From contig BCHU01000003.1 in the NCBI GenBank assembly GCA_001599715.1, forward strand, positions 186,001 through 250,000: 64,000 nt of DNA, read 5' to 3'. Shown piece by piece: positions 1 to 10,778 of the stretch. The stretch's first letter is position 1, and each line of letters starts with the position of its first letter. This stretch comes from Phaeotremella fagi. Its lineage: Eukaryota; Basidiomycota; Tremellomycetes; Tremellales; Phaeotremellaceae. A program made the position numbers and the translations under genes. The notes under the pieces are model-generated. The model was not told where the DNA came from. It saw only the letters and a list, made by a program, of their open reading frames with translations, and did no database searches.

Positions 1-111
1 TTAATACTTCTTAGCATCAACGTTATTGGAAGGAACGCCTTCGAGCACAAGCCATACTGTAACTGCGGCTAAGATCCGTGCAAAACGTTTCAAACATATG
101 GCTTGTCTCAT
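1..111 (-). CDS. possible small ORF or terminal exon of a minus-strand gene
   Basis: On the minus strand an open frame ends in TAA at 1-3. It can be read either as a complete 36-residue ORF starting at the ATG at 109-111, or as the last exon (1-68) of a longer gene, because a CTTAG acceptor sits at 69-73. The C-terminal residues read ...VTVWLVLEGVPSNNVDAKKY, with a short hydrophobic stretch followed by a polar tail. I do not recognise the family. The next gene starts on the opposite strand at 193, so a tiny complete gene would share an ~80-bp promoter. No clear donor was found for the longer alternative. Confidence 0.3.
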   Translation of the reverse strand: MRQAICLKRFARILAAVTVWLVLEGVPSNNVDAKKY

Positions 112-192
112 TTTACATCTTGCCACCCAAGGTGTATGTGTAGCAATATCAACCTCAATAACAACACGAGATATCTCTAAATCTCAACAAAG

Positions 193-2507
193 ATGGCACC
201 CTCATTCACCCTCCGAGGACTCTCACCAGCCCGAACAAACCTCTCGATCCCACTTACCAACCCAACCAGTCCCCTAATTTCCCCAACCTCTTCAACAGGT
301 AGATCACCATTATCCCAATCCCCCTCAAATTCCTATCAAGATTTCGGATATTTCAATACGAATCCACAAACCATCCATACTTCACAGACACAGATAACAC
401 GTGAAGACGCTTATAAAACTGCGAAAGCTGTTGAAGGCGTTCTATCCGCTTTTAACGAATATAGATTGGCTTTGGGGAATGTTGGGAAAGCTGGGAAGAA
501 ATTGGGAATGGCTATTAAAGAGCTTGTTGGGTTGATGGAGAAAACTGAAATTCCTGGTATGTCATTCTACATACTTTTTCATGGGTTTTGGGTTGACAAT
601 TTGCTGATGCTTTATCAGCTCAGACACTTCGACCTACTTCCGTTTTACTCGAAAACGTTTCCTCAATCACTTCGAAACTCGCCAAGAAGATCGATAAGGA
701 ATACGATGACGTGAACGGTGATGCGTCAAAATACTTTAATTTGTTGACTGTACGTTGTCTAACTGTATTTACAGTATTCTATGCTGATTCGTAACAGAAA
801 GAAAGTAAAACCCATGATGCATATCTCGGGGCGATAGGGAAGAAACACGATAAAGCTGGTAACTTAAAAATGACCAGTGTTTTCGAAAAGACTCTCACTG
901 ATCTATCTGAACCGACAGAAAAAGCTTATCGAAAAGCTTCAAAGAATTTATCAGATACTTCGAACGCTCATGCTGGTCTCTTGGCGTTGAAAGATACCCT
1001 GAGTTCAGATATCAATCAAGCTCAACTGTAAGTCATCATCCACGATCTGCACAGAGAAGGTAGATGTGTGGCTGAGCCATTTTAGCGACCATCGAACGTT
1101 ACTTGGCACAAAACAATCAACCCTCCTACTTCGCCTAGCATCATCAGCCAACATCCTAGCTTCAAGTTTAACATCCTTCTTCTCAGAGGGTCTACGAAAA
1201 TCAGGAGCCATGTACAGAGATATAGAATATTGTAAGTTGATCAGGACGACATCATCAATCAAAGTCAAATCTGATATGTTTGGCTATAGTTGGTATTCTT
1301 GCAGATATCAAATGGCAAGGTCAAATACCGTCTGATCTGGCAGAAGTCGAGGAGACTGAGAAAAGGGATGAATTGAGGTTGTTGAAGGCTAGAGTCGCTT
1401 TGGGTGAGATGGATTTGGTTGGACCTCAAGTATGGGCTAGGTTACGCGACACCGGATCTTTGTCTACTAAACAGGACAACTTGATCGCCAAACCACAACA
1501 AGGTTTGGATGAGGGAAGTAATCAGAATTCTGAAAAACAGTTAGATTATCAGCCGAATGTAACCGCCAAACCACAACAACAAAGGTCAGATGAACGAATC
1601 AATCAGACTCCTGTAAAACGACCAGAGAATCCCAGGGAGTCTGGATTTGGAGCAACTGGAAGGGAGGTAATGGGAGCAACGTTACCATCAGCCCATGTTC
1701 TGAAAGACGACGTGGAGAGTGTTGATCCCGATCAAAAGACTGTTAGGTAAGTTCTCACAATTTGGGCGAAGACTGATATTTCGAGACCGGGATTTAGGTC
1801 ACAGACGAGTACTGATTCAGCTTCGACTTCGAATCATACCACTCAATCAACATCTACTAGTACCGAAAGTAGTAACACCACCATATCTTCTCAGAATCCT
1901 CGTTCCAGTGGGTATTCTCTTGAAAACCAACGAAAACCTGATTTCGAGTCTTCTCGACAATTACAATCAGTTCACCAAAACAGTTTCCAAAAAGTAAATC
2001 AAGTAAGTGAAATCTTCGTACACACCAAAGAGGAAATTGATGTGTAAATGTTATAGATTCCCTGTCATACGCATCGAGCTAGTTCGATCTCTATCCCAGG
2101 AGTCAAACGATCAGTCTCCCAAATCGCGGCTGATATGGAAGCTAGGGAATCAGCAGCTCGAGAGGCGATATATTCAGCCCACAGGAATCATGTCAACGGC
2201 TACATAAGAGAATGTACATTGTGTAATCTAGAGTACGATCGGATGTAAGTGGAATCAATCTTCCCGTTCACCATATCAATCATCGGAATACTATAGGCTT
2301 AAAGAACGTAATCTACCGCCACCGGACTTGAGATCACAGAGAAGACTTACTATGCCACCGGTTTATCAATCTGATACACCTTTTCGTCAGATTCAAGGGG
2401 AGTTTGATAGTAGAAGAGGAGGGGAGACTTTGATAGCTGCTCCGAAACCTACTAGACCTTTGAGGGTCGTTTCTGGATTCGAAGAGTTTGGTGAAAGTCT
2501 GCCTTGA
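193..2507 (+). CDS. helical BAR/IMD-like (Ivy1-type) candidate protein
   Basis: Multi-exon gene. Exon 1 (193 to about 557) encodes a Ser/Pro/Thr-rich start (MAPSFTLRGLSP...) and then helical sequence (TAKAVEGVLSAFNEYRLALG). Splicing at GTATGT/CAG and GTACGT/CAG joins it to a long amphipathic helical region (LLENVSSITSKLAKKIDKEY..., KESKTHDAYLGAIGKKHDKA, then MYRDIEY-DIKWQGQIPSD). The C-terminal half is low-complexity, Gln/Ser-rich, and ends with a helical CTLC segment (IRECTLCNLEYDRM) before ...EEFGESLP and TGA at 2505-2507. The helix pattern resembles fungal membrane-curving BAR/IMD proteins such as Ivy1, which bind phospholipids at the vacuole. That assignment is inference from overall pattern and not from a diagnostic motif. 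It converges with the gene at 2688-3461. Confidence 0.55.
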
Positions 2508-2687
2508 TTTTGACGATTTTATACCATTTGAGATGGAACAATGTTTCTTTGTCATTCGCTATTCACCGTTTCTTTAAAATAATCTACATATACCAACAAT
2601 CCTGCCTTGGGCTAACATGTACATACACAACAAACACCTTGATCTACAGTACACAGTACATATAACCCCGAAGAAAAGTAAACCCAT

Positions 2688-3461
2688 TCATCCCCACCTA
2701 CGTCTATCATCCCGTAAATTCGGTAAAGTAGGAATCTGAACTCCGATCTTGTGATAAACTTCGTTGTTACTCTTCTGAGAGATCTTTCGGCTTCCAGTTG
2801 AGTTTGAGTATTTATGAGAATGAGATTGGGTGAAGAAAGTATCAGGGGTCGTGGGGGAGTTAATTGACAGTGGTGATTGAGATCTGATCGAGGATTGATC
2901 GTTGTCGAATGTAGTAGTTATGGAAGGGGGTTTTCGTGGTGATCCAGTGGAATTGGTTCGTACATGAGAAATTGGTCTTGTCTATCAGAATCAACGATTT
3001 GATATCAGTGGCTGTCCAATAGAAGAAAAGCTTTCCTTGTAGAGGAGTGGACATACCAAGACCATAGCGTTCGGGGCAACATCTTCATGAAAACAATCTC
3101 TACTACCCAATCTACGAAGTTCTTTGACTCTATCACAATAATGTTCGAAACTAGTTGGTGAGTGATGATAACCAGGTCGAACAGTTGATATGGAAGGTAA
3201 TGGCAATGGTCTAGATAACGACGGTGCAGTAGCCGATCGAGGTCTGGTGTATGGGTTCATAAGTGATTGAGGGGGATTGACTGACGCAGGTCGAATTGGA
3301 AGTTGAGGTGGGGTGTTGGGATTGGAATGAATGTGCGTTGGTGATTGATATGAACTGGGGTTGGAGGTTGGATTTGTATTTGAGTTCGATCTGGATCTCG
3401 ATTGATCTCTTTCGATGGATTTCATTAGAGTATTGAAAGATGGTAGTGTAGTTGAAGACAT
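2688..3461 (-). CDS. Ser/Pro-rich hypothetical protein
   Basis: Two exons on the minus strand. Exon 1 runs from the ATG at 3459-3461 (MSSTTLPSFNTLMKSIERDQ) to a GTATGT donor near 3050. The acceptor is a TAG near 2984, which restores a frame reading PISHVRTNSTGSPRKPPS... and ending DDRRRWG with TGA at 2688-2690. The protein is rich in Ser, Pro, Thr and Asn, with one more ordered segment (FEHYCDRVKELRRLGSRDCF) just before the intron. No known domain was recognised. It is probably a disordered protein with a short conserved helix. Its long AT-rich 5' flank faces the SmD3 gene. Confidence 0.6.
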
Positions 3462-4361
3462 TGTCGGGACCTAAAAACCTATAAGAATCGGGATACAACA
3501 GAAATGTTGAATTGAAAAATCGAAGTATTGAATATCTTATAATACAAGAAAAAAGCCAGACCGACCAGCGGTATGTCAAAAAAATCTATCAGTGAGAAAA
3601 TAATGAGAAAGGAATAGAGTTGATTATGTCTGAGAAAACGAAAACAAAATACAACGAATTTAAATGAAGAAAAAAATCGGAAACCATCGGTAAATGACAA
3701 CCCATCAATGTCGTTTGTCGTCATGCTATTGTTACCTTAGCAACCAGGTCGTCAACGATACCGAAGGTAGCGCATTCCCTTCTCGATTGTTTATTGACAC
3801 TGTAGTCAAGTGTCAACTGATTTGTTGTTTGGAGATATGTCTGCGGGTTCGTTTTCTTCTTTGCCAAGATTGATACGGCAACTACGACTTGCGGATCTCA
3901 CACTGTGAGATTGGTGTAACTTGGCAATGCTAAGTTGAGTAGTGATACACACTAAGCTATTGAGGGCTGTGTAGGTATATGGTTACCCGCTACCAGATCA
4001 CACAGCATCATCCAAAAAGACTCAGCTTGATAAGTCATTCATACATCCAAGTATGCTTGGATGGAGAGAGAATGAAAGTGGGACAGCTATCGTTCTTCCT
4101 AGGTCTTTCACTCAACCCATGTGCCACAAACCCAAGTCGCCGTCGCCACTCTCTACCTACTGTAATCCAGACTCTAAACGATCCCCCCAAATACCAATCC
4201 ACACCATATCAATTTAAAAACACCTCCAACAACTATCTATCATTAAAAGCATCGAAAAAAGGTCAATTTAATACAGTAAGTCCCAATTCTGAACCCACAT
4301 CAATCGATTAAGATGGATGTCTCTCTATGAAATGAAGTTTTACTGATCAAATCTCACAGAA
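3462..4361. other. divergent intergenic region with hairpins
   Basis: About 900 bp between the minus-strand gene at 3461 and SmD3. No convincing ORF. It holds three short perfect inverted repeats: 3794-3816 (8-bp arms, 7-nt loop), 3895-3911 (8-bp arms, 1-nt centre) and 4044-4063 (8-bp arms, 4-nt loop). A further arm pair, TTGCCAAG at 3871 and CTTGGCAA at 3920, encloses the middle one. The proximal part probably carries a spliced 5' leader of SmD3, since a CACAG acceptor lies just before its ATG. Confidence 0.5.
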
Positions 4362-5078
4362 ATGGCCAATCTCGGTGTCCCAATTAAATTGCTTCATGAA
4401 TCTTTAGGTCATATCATCACGGTTGAATTGAAGACTGGGGAGGTAAGTTCCAACGACCGTCAGACGTCAATTATCAGTACTGGACATAAACGCTGATATC
4501 GCTTGTATAGATGTACAGAGGGAAATTGATGGAGGGTATGATATTTTAAACTCAGATTCAAGAAGTTTTCGCTGACGATTGAACGATATTCTATTTACTT
4601 CCATTTCAAATCATCATTCCGATTTATTCAATATACACAGCCGAGGACTCATTAAATATTGCGCTGAGGGAGATAACGGTGACTGCTCGTGATGGACGTG
4701 TATCCCAATTGGAGCAGGTTTACATCAGAGGATCTATGGTAGGTATAGAAAGGTTTTGTACAGAGTTCCTCTGACCCAAAATATTAGATTCGATTCATGA
4801 TCGTTCCAGATTTACTCGCCAACGCACCAATGTAAGCTCTTGGTTCCAACGACAACAACGACATGTCGTTCTGGATTCAACTAACATTCGTATAGGTTCA
4901 AGAGAGTCGGTCCCAACGCTATGCGTGGTAGAGGTATCGGAGCAGCCAGAGGTCGTGCGACTATCATGCGAGGTGAGTTTGGGTTCTGTTGACCCGAGAC
5001 ATCTGGGTTCATGAACTAACAGCTTATTTAGCAAATTCACGTCGTGGTACCACGAGAGGACAGGGTGTTCGACGATAG
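4362..5078 (+). CDS. SMD3: small nuclear ribonucleoprotein Sm D3
   Basis: Core component of the heptameric Sm ring of spliceosomal U snRNPs. The spliced product begins [20 protein letters not shown], with the Sm1 motif ([17 protein letters not shown]...EAEDSLNI) and the Sm2 motif ([17 protein letters not shown]) in order, and ends in an Arg/Gly tail ([15 protein letters not shown]...[12 protein letters not shown]) typical of D3. It has six exons separated by five short introns, the first at 4443-4510 and the second at 4536-4640. One splice splits the Met codon before [11 protein letters not shown]. The stop is TAG at 5076-5078. Length and architecture are standard for the family, so the call is firm. 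The next gene, on the other strand, converges on it. Confidence 0.95.
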
Positions 5079-5313
5079 GTGGTGGTTGTCTCGAGTGCTT
5101 TGTGGTTGAGGTTGTGGAGTTGAAGAATGCAAAACATCTATTTGGCTAGGGTAGATTCGCAATTCTGATAAACCTTGAAAGGCTGTGAAGGGTTCATCGC
5201 ATCTATCTTCCTAATTGATCAATAAAGGAAGAGAGGGACACATGGACAGGAACCGTGACCACCACGATCCAAATCAAGAAAAAGATACATCATCATCATC
5301 GCTAAACAAGATA

Positions 5314-7580
5314 TTAAAAGTCCATAACATCCTTAGCACTAAGTTTCGGCAACCTAGCAACTTCAGCTTTAACGATCCCCATCAATTTCTTAGCACTCTC
5401 GTTACCCGGTTGAAACCTCAACACCTCTCTCAAATCACCTTCCGCCTCCCTCCACCGATTCATCCCACGTCGAGCCAACGCCCGCTGATAAAACGCTTTC
5501 CCGTTTTTAGAATCCCTAGATAGGATGTGTTTACAATCGATCTCTGCCTTTTCGTGTTGACCGAGCGTGTTGAGAGCTACTGCTCTGTTGGAGAAATAGA
5601 CTGTTTTCTTGGGATCAAGAGATATGGCTCGGGTGTAATATTCAACAGCTTCGGCGTGTCTCGATTCGTTGACTCGGATATTTCCCTGTGGTTGATAAGT
5701 TGATTTTTCTTGATTCTAAGCGGTCAGGCTTCTTACCTGAGTCTTTTCTCTGGCTCCTAATTCCTCCGCCCATTTATCCATACATTCCTGCCATGCTCTA
5801 GTATCTTCACGGACTTTACGTCTGATAACTGAAGGTTCAGCTAATCGACGATATAGAGCGATCGGATGAACTCTATATAATTCCTCAACGTCTTTCCCGT
5901 ATCCAGAATACGAGAATGGAGAATTAGCAACAGCAGTTTGATGTAGAAGCTGGCAGGTCAGTAAATATGTCATTAAATTTGACCTACCTTGATCAGATGT
6001 CTGTATGACAAAACAATAGCCATATTCCTTATTGCAGGTTCCTCCTCAGCCCATTCTTTAGGTAAATAACAAATCTTGCCTTTCTCCTTCTTAGGAACGC
6101 CGTTCATAACCCTCCTAACCTTTCCTCTACTTTTAGTAACCTTGACCAATCTACCTTTACTTTTCTCAGAAGAATCCGTATCCCCATCATCATCTTTATC
6201 TTTGAATTCTGATAAATCCAATCCATCCAATGCAGCAGCTGCATTCGTCGACGGACCATAACGAGATTCGACAGCTGGGTCCGAAGCACCCATTTCTTTC
6301 AATCTCCATCGTAGATGTTCTTCGACAGCTAGAACATCCGTCATTTGAGGATGGGGGAACATTTGCGGTGGTTTTGGGATTTTCGAATTGTTTAGTGTTG
6401 ATTTGACGTTTTTAACGAATCCACGTCCGGGTGGTATGGTTTGTGATTGATGTTCAGTGGAATACGATGACCCGTTCTCCCTCTCCATAGCTTGGGCTTC
6501 AGATTCTATCCCACCCGTCCATCCCTGTAAAACATCGGTTTGAGCTTGTTGAAGAGGTAACAAACTAACAGGTCCTTTACGTTTCATCGCTGATATTTTA
6601 AAACATTCAAGACAAGTCGTTAACTGACATAAACATGGTCCATGACCATCCTCCGCTGTAGGAACTCCATGAGCACATGAATAATCATGGAAACAAACCC
6701 CATCTCTCGGTAGAGTAGGTGCAGCAGCTCCGTTGGATTGTGAACCGAATCCGCCAGCTCCCAATAATCCACCTGCAGTCGCTGCTACGGCGTTGGCCAT
6801 GCCCATAGCTGAAGATTCAGCACGAGATTCCCCATGTGGTCTAGCACCTGATAATCGAAGTTCTAACTCTGAATACAGAAGTTCTAGCATCTGTTGTCGA
6901 AGGAGATGATCTAATCCTGGTCCTCCGTGGACAACCTGTCGTCGTAACATTGTAGGTGTAGCTCCAGCTAGGATAAGTTGAATCAAGAAGGTTGGTACAG
7001 TGTGGGTGAAATGATGATGGAAAGATTCAGTCCTATTCCAAGTCAGTTTATTTCTTTGTTGATACACAATCAAAACTACATACCAACACTGTTCTATCCA
7101 AACATCAAACTCCTTTCTAAGAATAATTTGCATATGATCAACAAAAACTTCAAAATCACTTTCCGAAATTTTAGAGAATTTAACCTCATCATGAGAGCCT
7201 TTCTCTAACCAACGAAGTTTATCTTTATGTACACAAGATTCAAGTTGAATTTCGACATCATCTTTACCGTTGATACCACTAGCACCTTTAACTGAAATTT
7301 TACGAACATCTTGATGTCGACCTACTAACTGCAGTAAAGGCAATTGAGGTGGTGGAGCTGGTTGTCTATACGACGCTGCAGCAGCTGCCATAGCTTGTGG
7401 TGAGAATGATTGAGCTAGATTCATGTTGGACGACATGGACATTGACATAGACATTGACATGGACATGGACATTGACATTGGTATTGACATGTTTGATTGG
7501 GATTGAGATTGGAGTTGTGAGACGGCGGCTAAGCGTTGGGTAAGACTTTGAAGAGTCGCATTAGTCGTTGCCGATGGCAT
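5314..7580 (-). CDS. TPR-repeat protein with a Cys-rich central segment
   Basis: At least four exons, start ATG at 7578-7580, stop at 5314-5316 (...LPKLSAKDVMDF). The N-terminus has a Met-Ser dipeptide run (hexanucleotide repeat at about 7440-7500). The central part contains CFHDYSCAHG...GPCLCQLTTCLECFK, a Cys/His cluster that could bind zinc. The C-terminus, after introns near 5960 and 5710, carries TPR-like helices (NESRHAEAVEYYTRAISLDP, VYFSNRAVALNTLGQHEKAE, KAFYQRALARRGMNRWREAE). A 51-nt intron near 7000-7050 has no stop and stays in frame, so an unspliced reading looks like one exon. TPRs usually scaffold protein complexes; the specific role is unknown. Confidence 0.75.
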
Positions 7581-7866
7581 GTAGAAGTAAGGTTAGGACA
7601 AGATATGATAGTGATAGTTTGAGTGATAGAATTGAAAGGAGAATGTAAGAAGAATGTTAACTGTCAAAAACATCAACCATGCGATCAATTCATCTGTACA
7701 CGTCATTAATTTGATTGTTGATAAACACCACTTTCTCACTTTTTATAGGTCATAGTACACATGCATAAACATAGATACGAGAGCACAACCAAAACTAATC
7801 TCAGATCTTCAATGTACCGGTCAAAGAAAGAAATCTCAAAATACAAGTCAAGCCAATAACAGAATC

Positions 7867-9184
7867 CTAAACAGATGCAACAGCTTGTTTGATACTTCCA
7901 ATAATACCGTTACCGTTAGCGGTCTTGGTCGAAGTCGTGGCTGAAGGTAACCAAGAACCTGTGTAACCTTCTTTCTCAAGTTGACGTTCGAGAGCGACGA
8001 CAGCTTTTGATTCAGCGATAACATGGGCTTTGGTAGCTTCTGAAACAGCTGGTAAAGGTTTTCTTGGGAGAGCAGCAGAGTCTGGAAGTCCGTTGGCCCA
8101 AGCGGTAACGTACTAAACATGAGTTAAACATTACTCTTTAATAGGCAGAAGGAAGACTTGAAACTCACCTTGGTACCGGTTAACATACCCTTACCCATAC
8201 CCCATTCAGCTTTTGAGATCTCAGCGGCGTATTTAAGTGCCTCCTCTGGTTTACCAGCTTGAAACAAATCAAAGGCCTTGTTACAGACTCTAGGTGCGAT
8301 GTTTGCCAAACCAGTAATAGCACCTTTACCACCGACTGCAAGTGCACCAAGGAGGTATTCAGTGGCTCCACCGAGAATGGTGAATGGTGCTAATCAAAGG
8401 AAAAAACTGTTAATCGAGTTCTGTATCTAGGTAACGTTGGGATGTATGACTTACAACCGAATTCTGGTAGTTTGGCTGATAATCTGGCAATCTTACCGAC
8501 ATCGTGGTCAGTGTGTTTGATACCTGCAATGTTTGGGTGTCTAGCGAGACGACCGATAAGATCGGTGTCCATGTTGATACCTGAACAAACACCTGGGTAG
8601 GAGTAGATGATAACAGGGATAGGAGAGGCGTCGGCGACCTATAGGTTATTGAGAATCAGATTTGAGCTTCACAATATGAAGATAGAGTGAAAATGCGAGA
8701 CCTCGACTTACATCCTCGTAGAAACCTTGAATAGCGGCTGGGGTCATGATACCAGGGTAGTAGGATGGTGGGAGGATCAAAACGAAATCAGCTCCAGAGG
8801 CAGCTGCGTCTTTGGAGAAAAGAATGTTTTCTCTGGTAGATTGAGAACCAACAGTTCCAGCGATGATAAGACCGGTTGAACCAACACGAGTGAAAGTTTC
8901 TTTGGCAGTTCTGGTGAGCTACAACCTGTGGTCAATGAATTGTTTTGATATAGATGTGAAGATTCGAAACTCACCTCCATACGTTCTTCACGAGTTAGGG
9001 ATACAGCTTCACCAGTACTTCCCATAACTACGACACCGGCAATACCAGACTTGGCCAAGAACTCCATCTGTCTAACATGAGTAGGGATATCAAGTTCTTG
9101 TTCGGGTGTATCAAGGAAATAAGTGATTGTTGGACAGTAAATTCCAGCAGGTAAAACTTTTGGTGTGGAGATTGGAGTAACCAT
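7867..9184 (-). CDS. dihydrodipicolinate synthase/KDG-type aldolase family
   Basis: Pyruvate-type class I aldolase. The protein starts MVTPISTPKVLPAGIYCPTI and shows the DHDPS-family motifs in order: GSTGEAVSLTREER (substrate loop), IIYSYPGVCSG (active-site Tyr region) and AGIKHTDHDV with the Schiff-base Lys. Then GGATEYLLGALAVGGKGAIT and a helical tail ending ...GSIKQAVASV with TAG at 7867-7869. It has about six exons; exon 1 is 8975-9184, exon 2 is 8712-8918 and exon 3 starts at 8638. Fungal members include L-threo-3-deoxy-hexulosonate and 4-hydroxy-2-oxoglutarate aldolases, and sequence alone does not separate these. A nearby bZIP gene and a sugar/quinate transporter suggest a catabolic role. 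Lysine synthesis is unlikely because fungi use the aminoadipate route. Confidence 0.85.
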
Positions 9185-9842
9185 TTTGAAATATGTGTTA
9201 TATAAGCTTAATTGAGAAATAACAAGTTGAAAAAAAGAAAAGGATTGTTACTGGAAAGAGGGAGATTGACTTTTTCTTTTCGTTATTGACAGAATACACT
9301 CGTTCAGTACAATCCACCTCGGAATATGGGCCGGTCCGGGTGTATGCGAGATAGAAATACCACTTTATTGGGTTTTATACCAAGCTGAGTAGCGGCTACA
9401 GGTTATACCAATACCCTGCTTGTACCCAACTGGCTTTTACCTGTTTGAATATGCCATAAAGTGATTCGGTTAAGTCGGGATCTGCCACATTCGGTTCAAT
9501 CGGTCCGAAGAGATCCCCTCTAATTGGAAACTCATACTTGGTAAGTATAACACTGAGAACATGGTATGGATTGACAGGTATTATCGTCTTGTCTTCTAAT
9601 CTATTTGACACCTTTGTCGTGATATGAATCATCCACTGAAATCTACTACACAACACCACCATAGTAGTTGGTGAAACTAACTCAATAACTGGTCGTTTTA
9701 CATCCAGAACCTAACGGAACCTCCGTACCCGAGCTTGATGACTAATCTAAATGAAACAACGAGATTTACCCACTGCGTTCACATTTACAATTAACATATC
9801 TTAACAATACAGCCTCATCAAAAACTACATACCCAAATCTCA
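9185..9842. promoter_or_regulatory. divergent promoter region between aldolase and bZIP genes
   Basis: 658 bp between two divergent starts with no supportable gene. The motif CGGTCCG occurs twice, at 9332-9338 (inside CCGGTCCGG) and at 9501-9507. The same heptamer recurs at 11151-11157 upstream of the transporter. CGG/CCG triplets are typical of Zn(II)2Cys6 regulator sites, so these may be shared operators; that is inference. Confidence 0.4.
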
Positions 9843-10778
9843 ATGTTCTCTCGACGACAACGTTCAACATCATATGGCAGTGGAAGTGGAACCGGAAGTG
9901 GAGGTGGAAATGAAAATGAAAATGGAAAAGCGGAAGTGACCAAACCATTAACTCAAGAACAACTTGACAAACGAAGGGAGACCAATCGAAAGAGTCAAAA
10001 GAGATCAAGACAACTTAAAGACCAAACCCTCCAACAACTGAAAGAAGAGAATGAAAGATTGAAAGCTGAATTGAACGGCAACACCAACATTAACGGTAGT
10101 AGTAACAACGGTTCTTCAGGCAGTTACGTTACACCTCAAAGTTCGACGTCGAAATCGAATTCCCAGTCACCTTTGATACCACCGCCACCAGTCAATGTGA
10201 ACCAAGATCTGAACGCTGGTAGAGAAGCTTTCATGGCTGTTTTAGCGTCAATCTGTGATCCACATCTAAACACTATTCATGCTGTATGTCAGAAATTCGG
10301 TCAAAGTCGTGGAATTGGTGGTTGTTCGATTCCGTTAAATCCACCTAGACCAGTGGAAAGACTTCCAACCATTTATAACGCCTTCAACACGTCGTCCATC
10401 AACAGCGCTTCAATTCAAATCCCCGTTCCACTTCCAGACAGCTCTCATAATCTTAATATCATCCCAAACACCAATAATTCTCCAACATTCGACTTCAATT
10501 TCAATTTCCAACCACTCCCCCAGGTCAACTACATACCCTCGTTAGGTCAATGTGGTCCACTATGGTTACCAAATCTCGAAGATCCTCATCCAGCACTTGA
10601 CCTCGAATACGATTGTGACGAAATCTGGGCGACTGTGGTTTGTTCAGTTGATCTGAGTCGGACGGATATCGAACATCTCGCTAGTGTTCTCGCTAAACGA
10701 GTTAGATGTTATGGATTTGGACCTGTTATTTTGAGAGATGACGTTCATTCGATTTGTTCTACTTTCCCTTCGATTTGA
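9843..10778 (+). CDS. bZIP-type transcription factor
   Basis: Single-exon gene of 311 residues. After a Gly/Asn/Glu-rich start (MFSRRQRSTSYG...) comes a basic region and short zipper at roughly residues 36-80 (LDKRRETNRKSQKRSRQLKD, then QTLQQLKEENERLKAEL). Basic residues are followed by heptad-spaced leucines, as expected of bZIP DNA-binding proteins. A Ser/Asn-rich linker and a more ordered C-terminus (YDCDEIWATVVCSVDLSRTD, then LAKRVRCYGFGPVILRDDV) follow, similar in style to Yap/DUF3425-type fungal bZIP proteins. The basic region NRKSQKRSR deviates from the canonical NRxAQxxFR signature. It lies between an aldolase and a transporter and could be their regulator, which is inferred from position only. 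Confidence 0.75.
   Translation: MFSRRQRSTSYGSGSGTGSGGGNENENGKAEVTKPLTQEQLDKRRETNRKSQKRSRQLKDQTLQQLKEENERLKAELNGNTNINGSSNNGSSGSYVTPQSSTSKSNSQSPLIPPPPVNVNQDLNAGREAFMAVLASICDPHLNTIHAVCQKFGQSRGIGGCSIPLNPPRPVERLPTIYNAFNTSSINSASIQIPVPLPDSSHNLNIIPNTNNSPTFDFNFNFQPLPQVNYIPSLGQCGPLWLPNLEDPHPALDLEYDCDEIWATVVCSVDLSRTDIEHLASVLAKRVRCYGFGPVILRDDVHSICSTFPSI

Noticed and set aside
3979..4311. 110-aa plus-strand ORF upstream of SmD3
   Set aside because: Low-complexity reading with no domain; it overlaps the likely spliced 5' leader of SmD3 and ends just before its acceptor.
7867..9184. Role of the aldolase in lysine biosynthesis
   Set aside because: Fungi make lysine by the aminoadipate pathway; DHDPS-family members here are catabolic aldolases.
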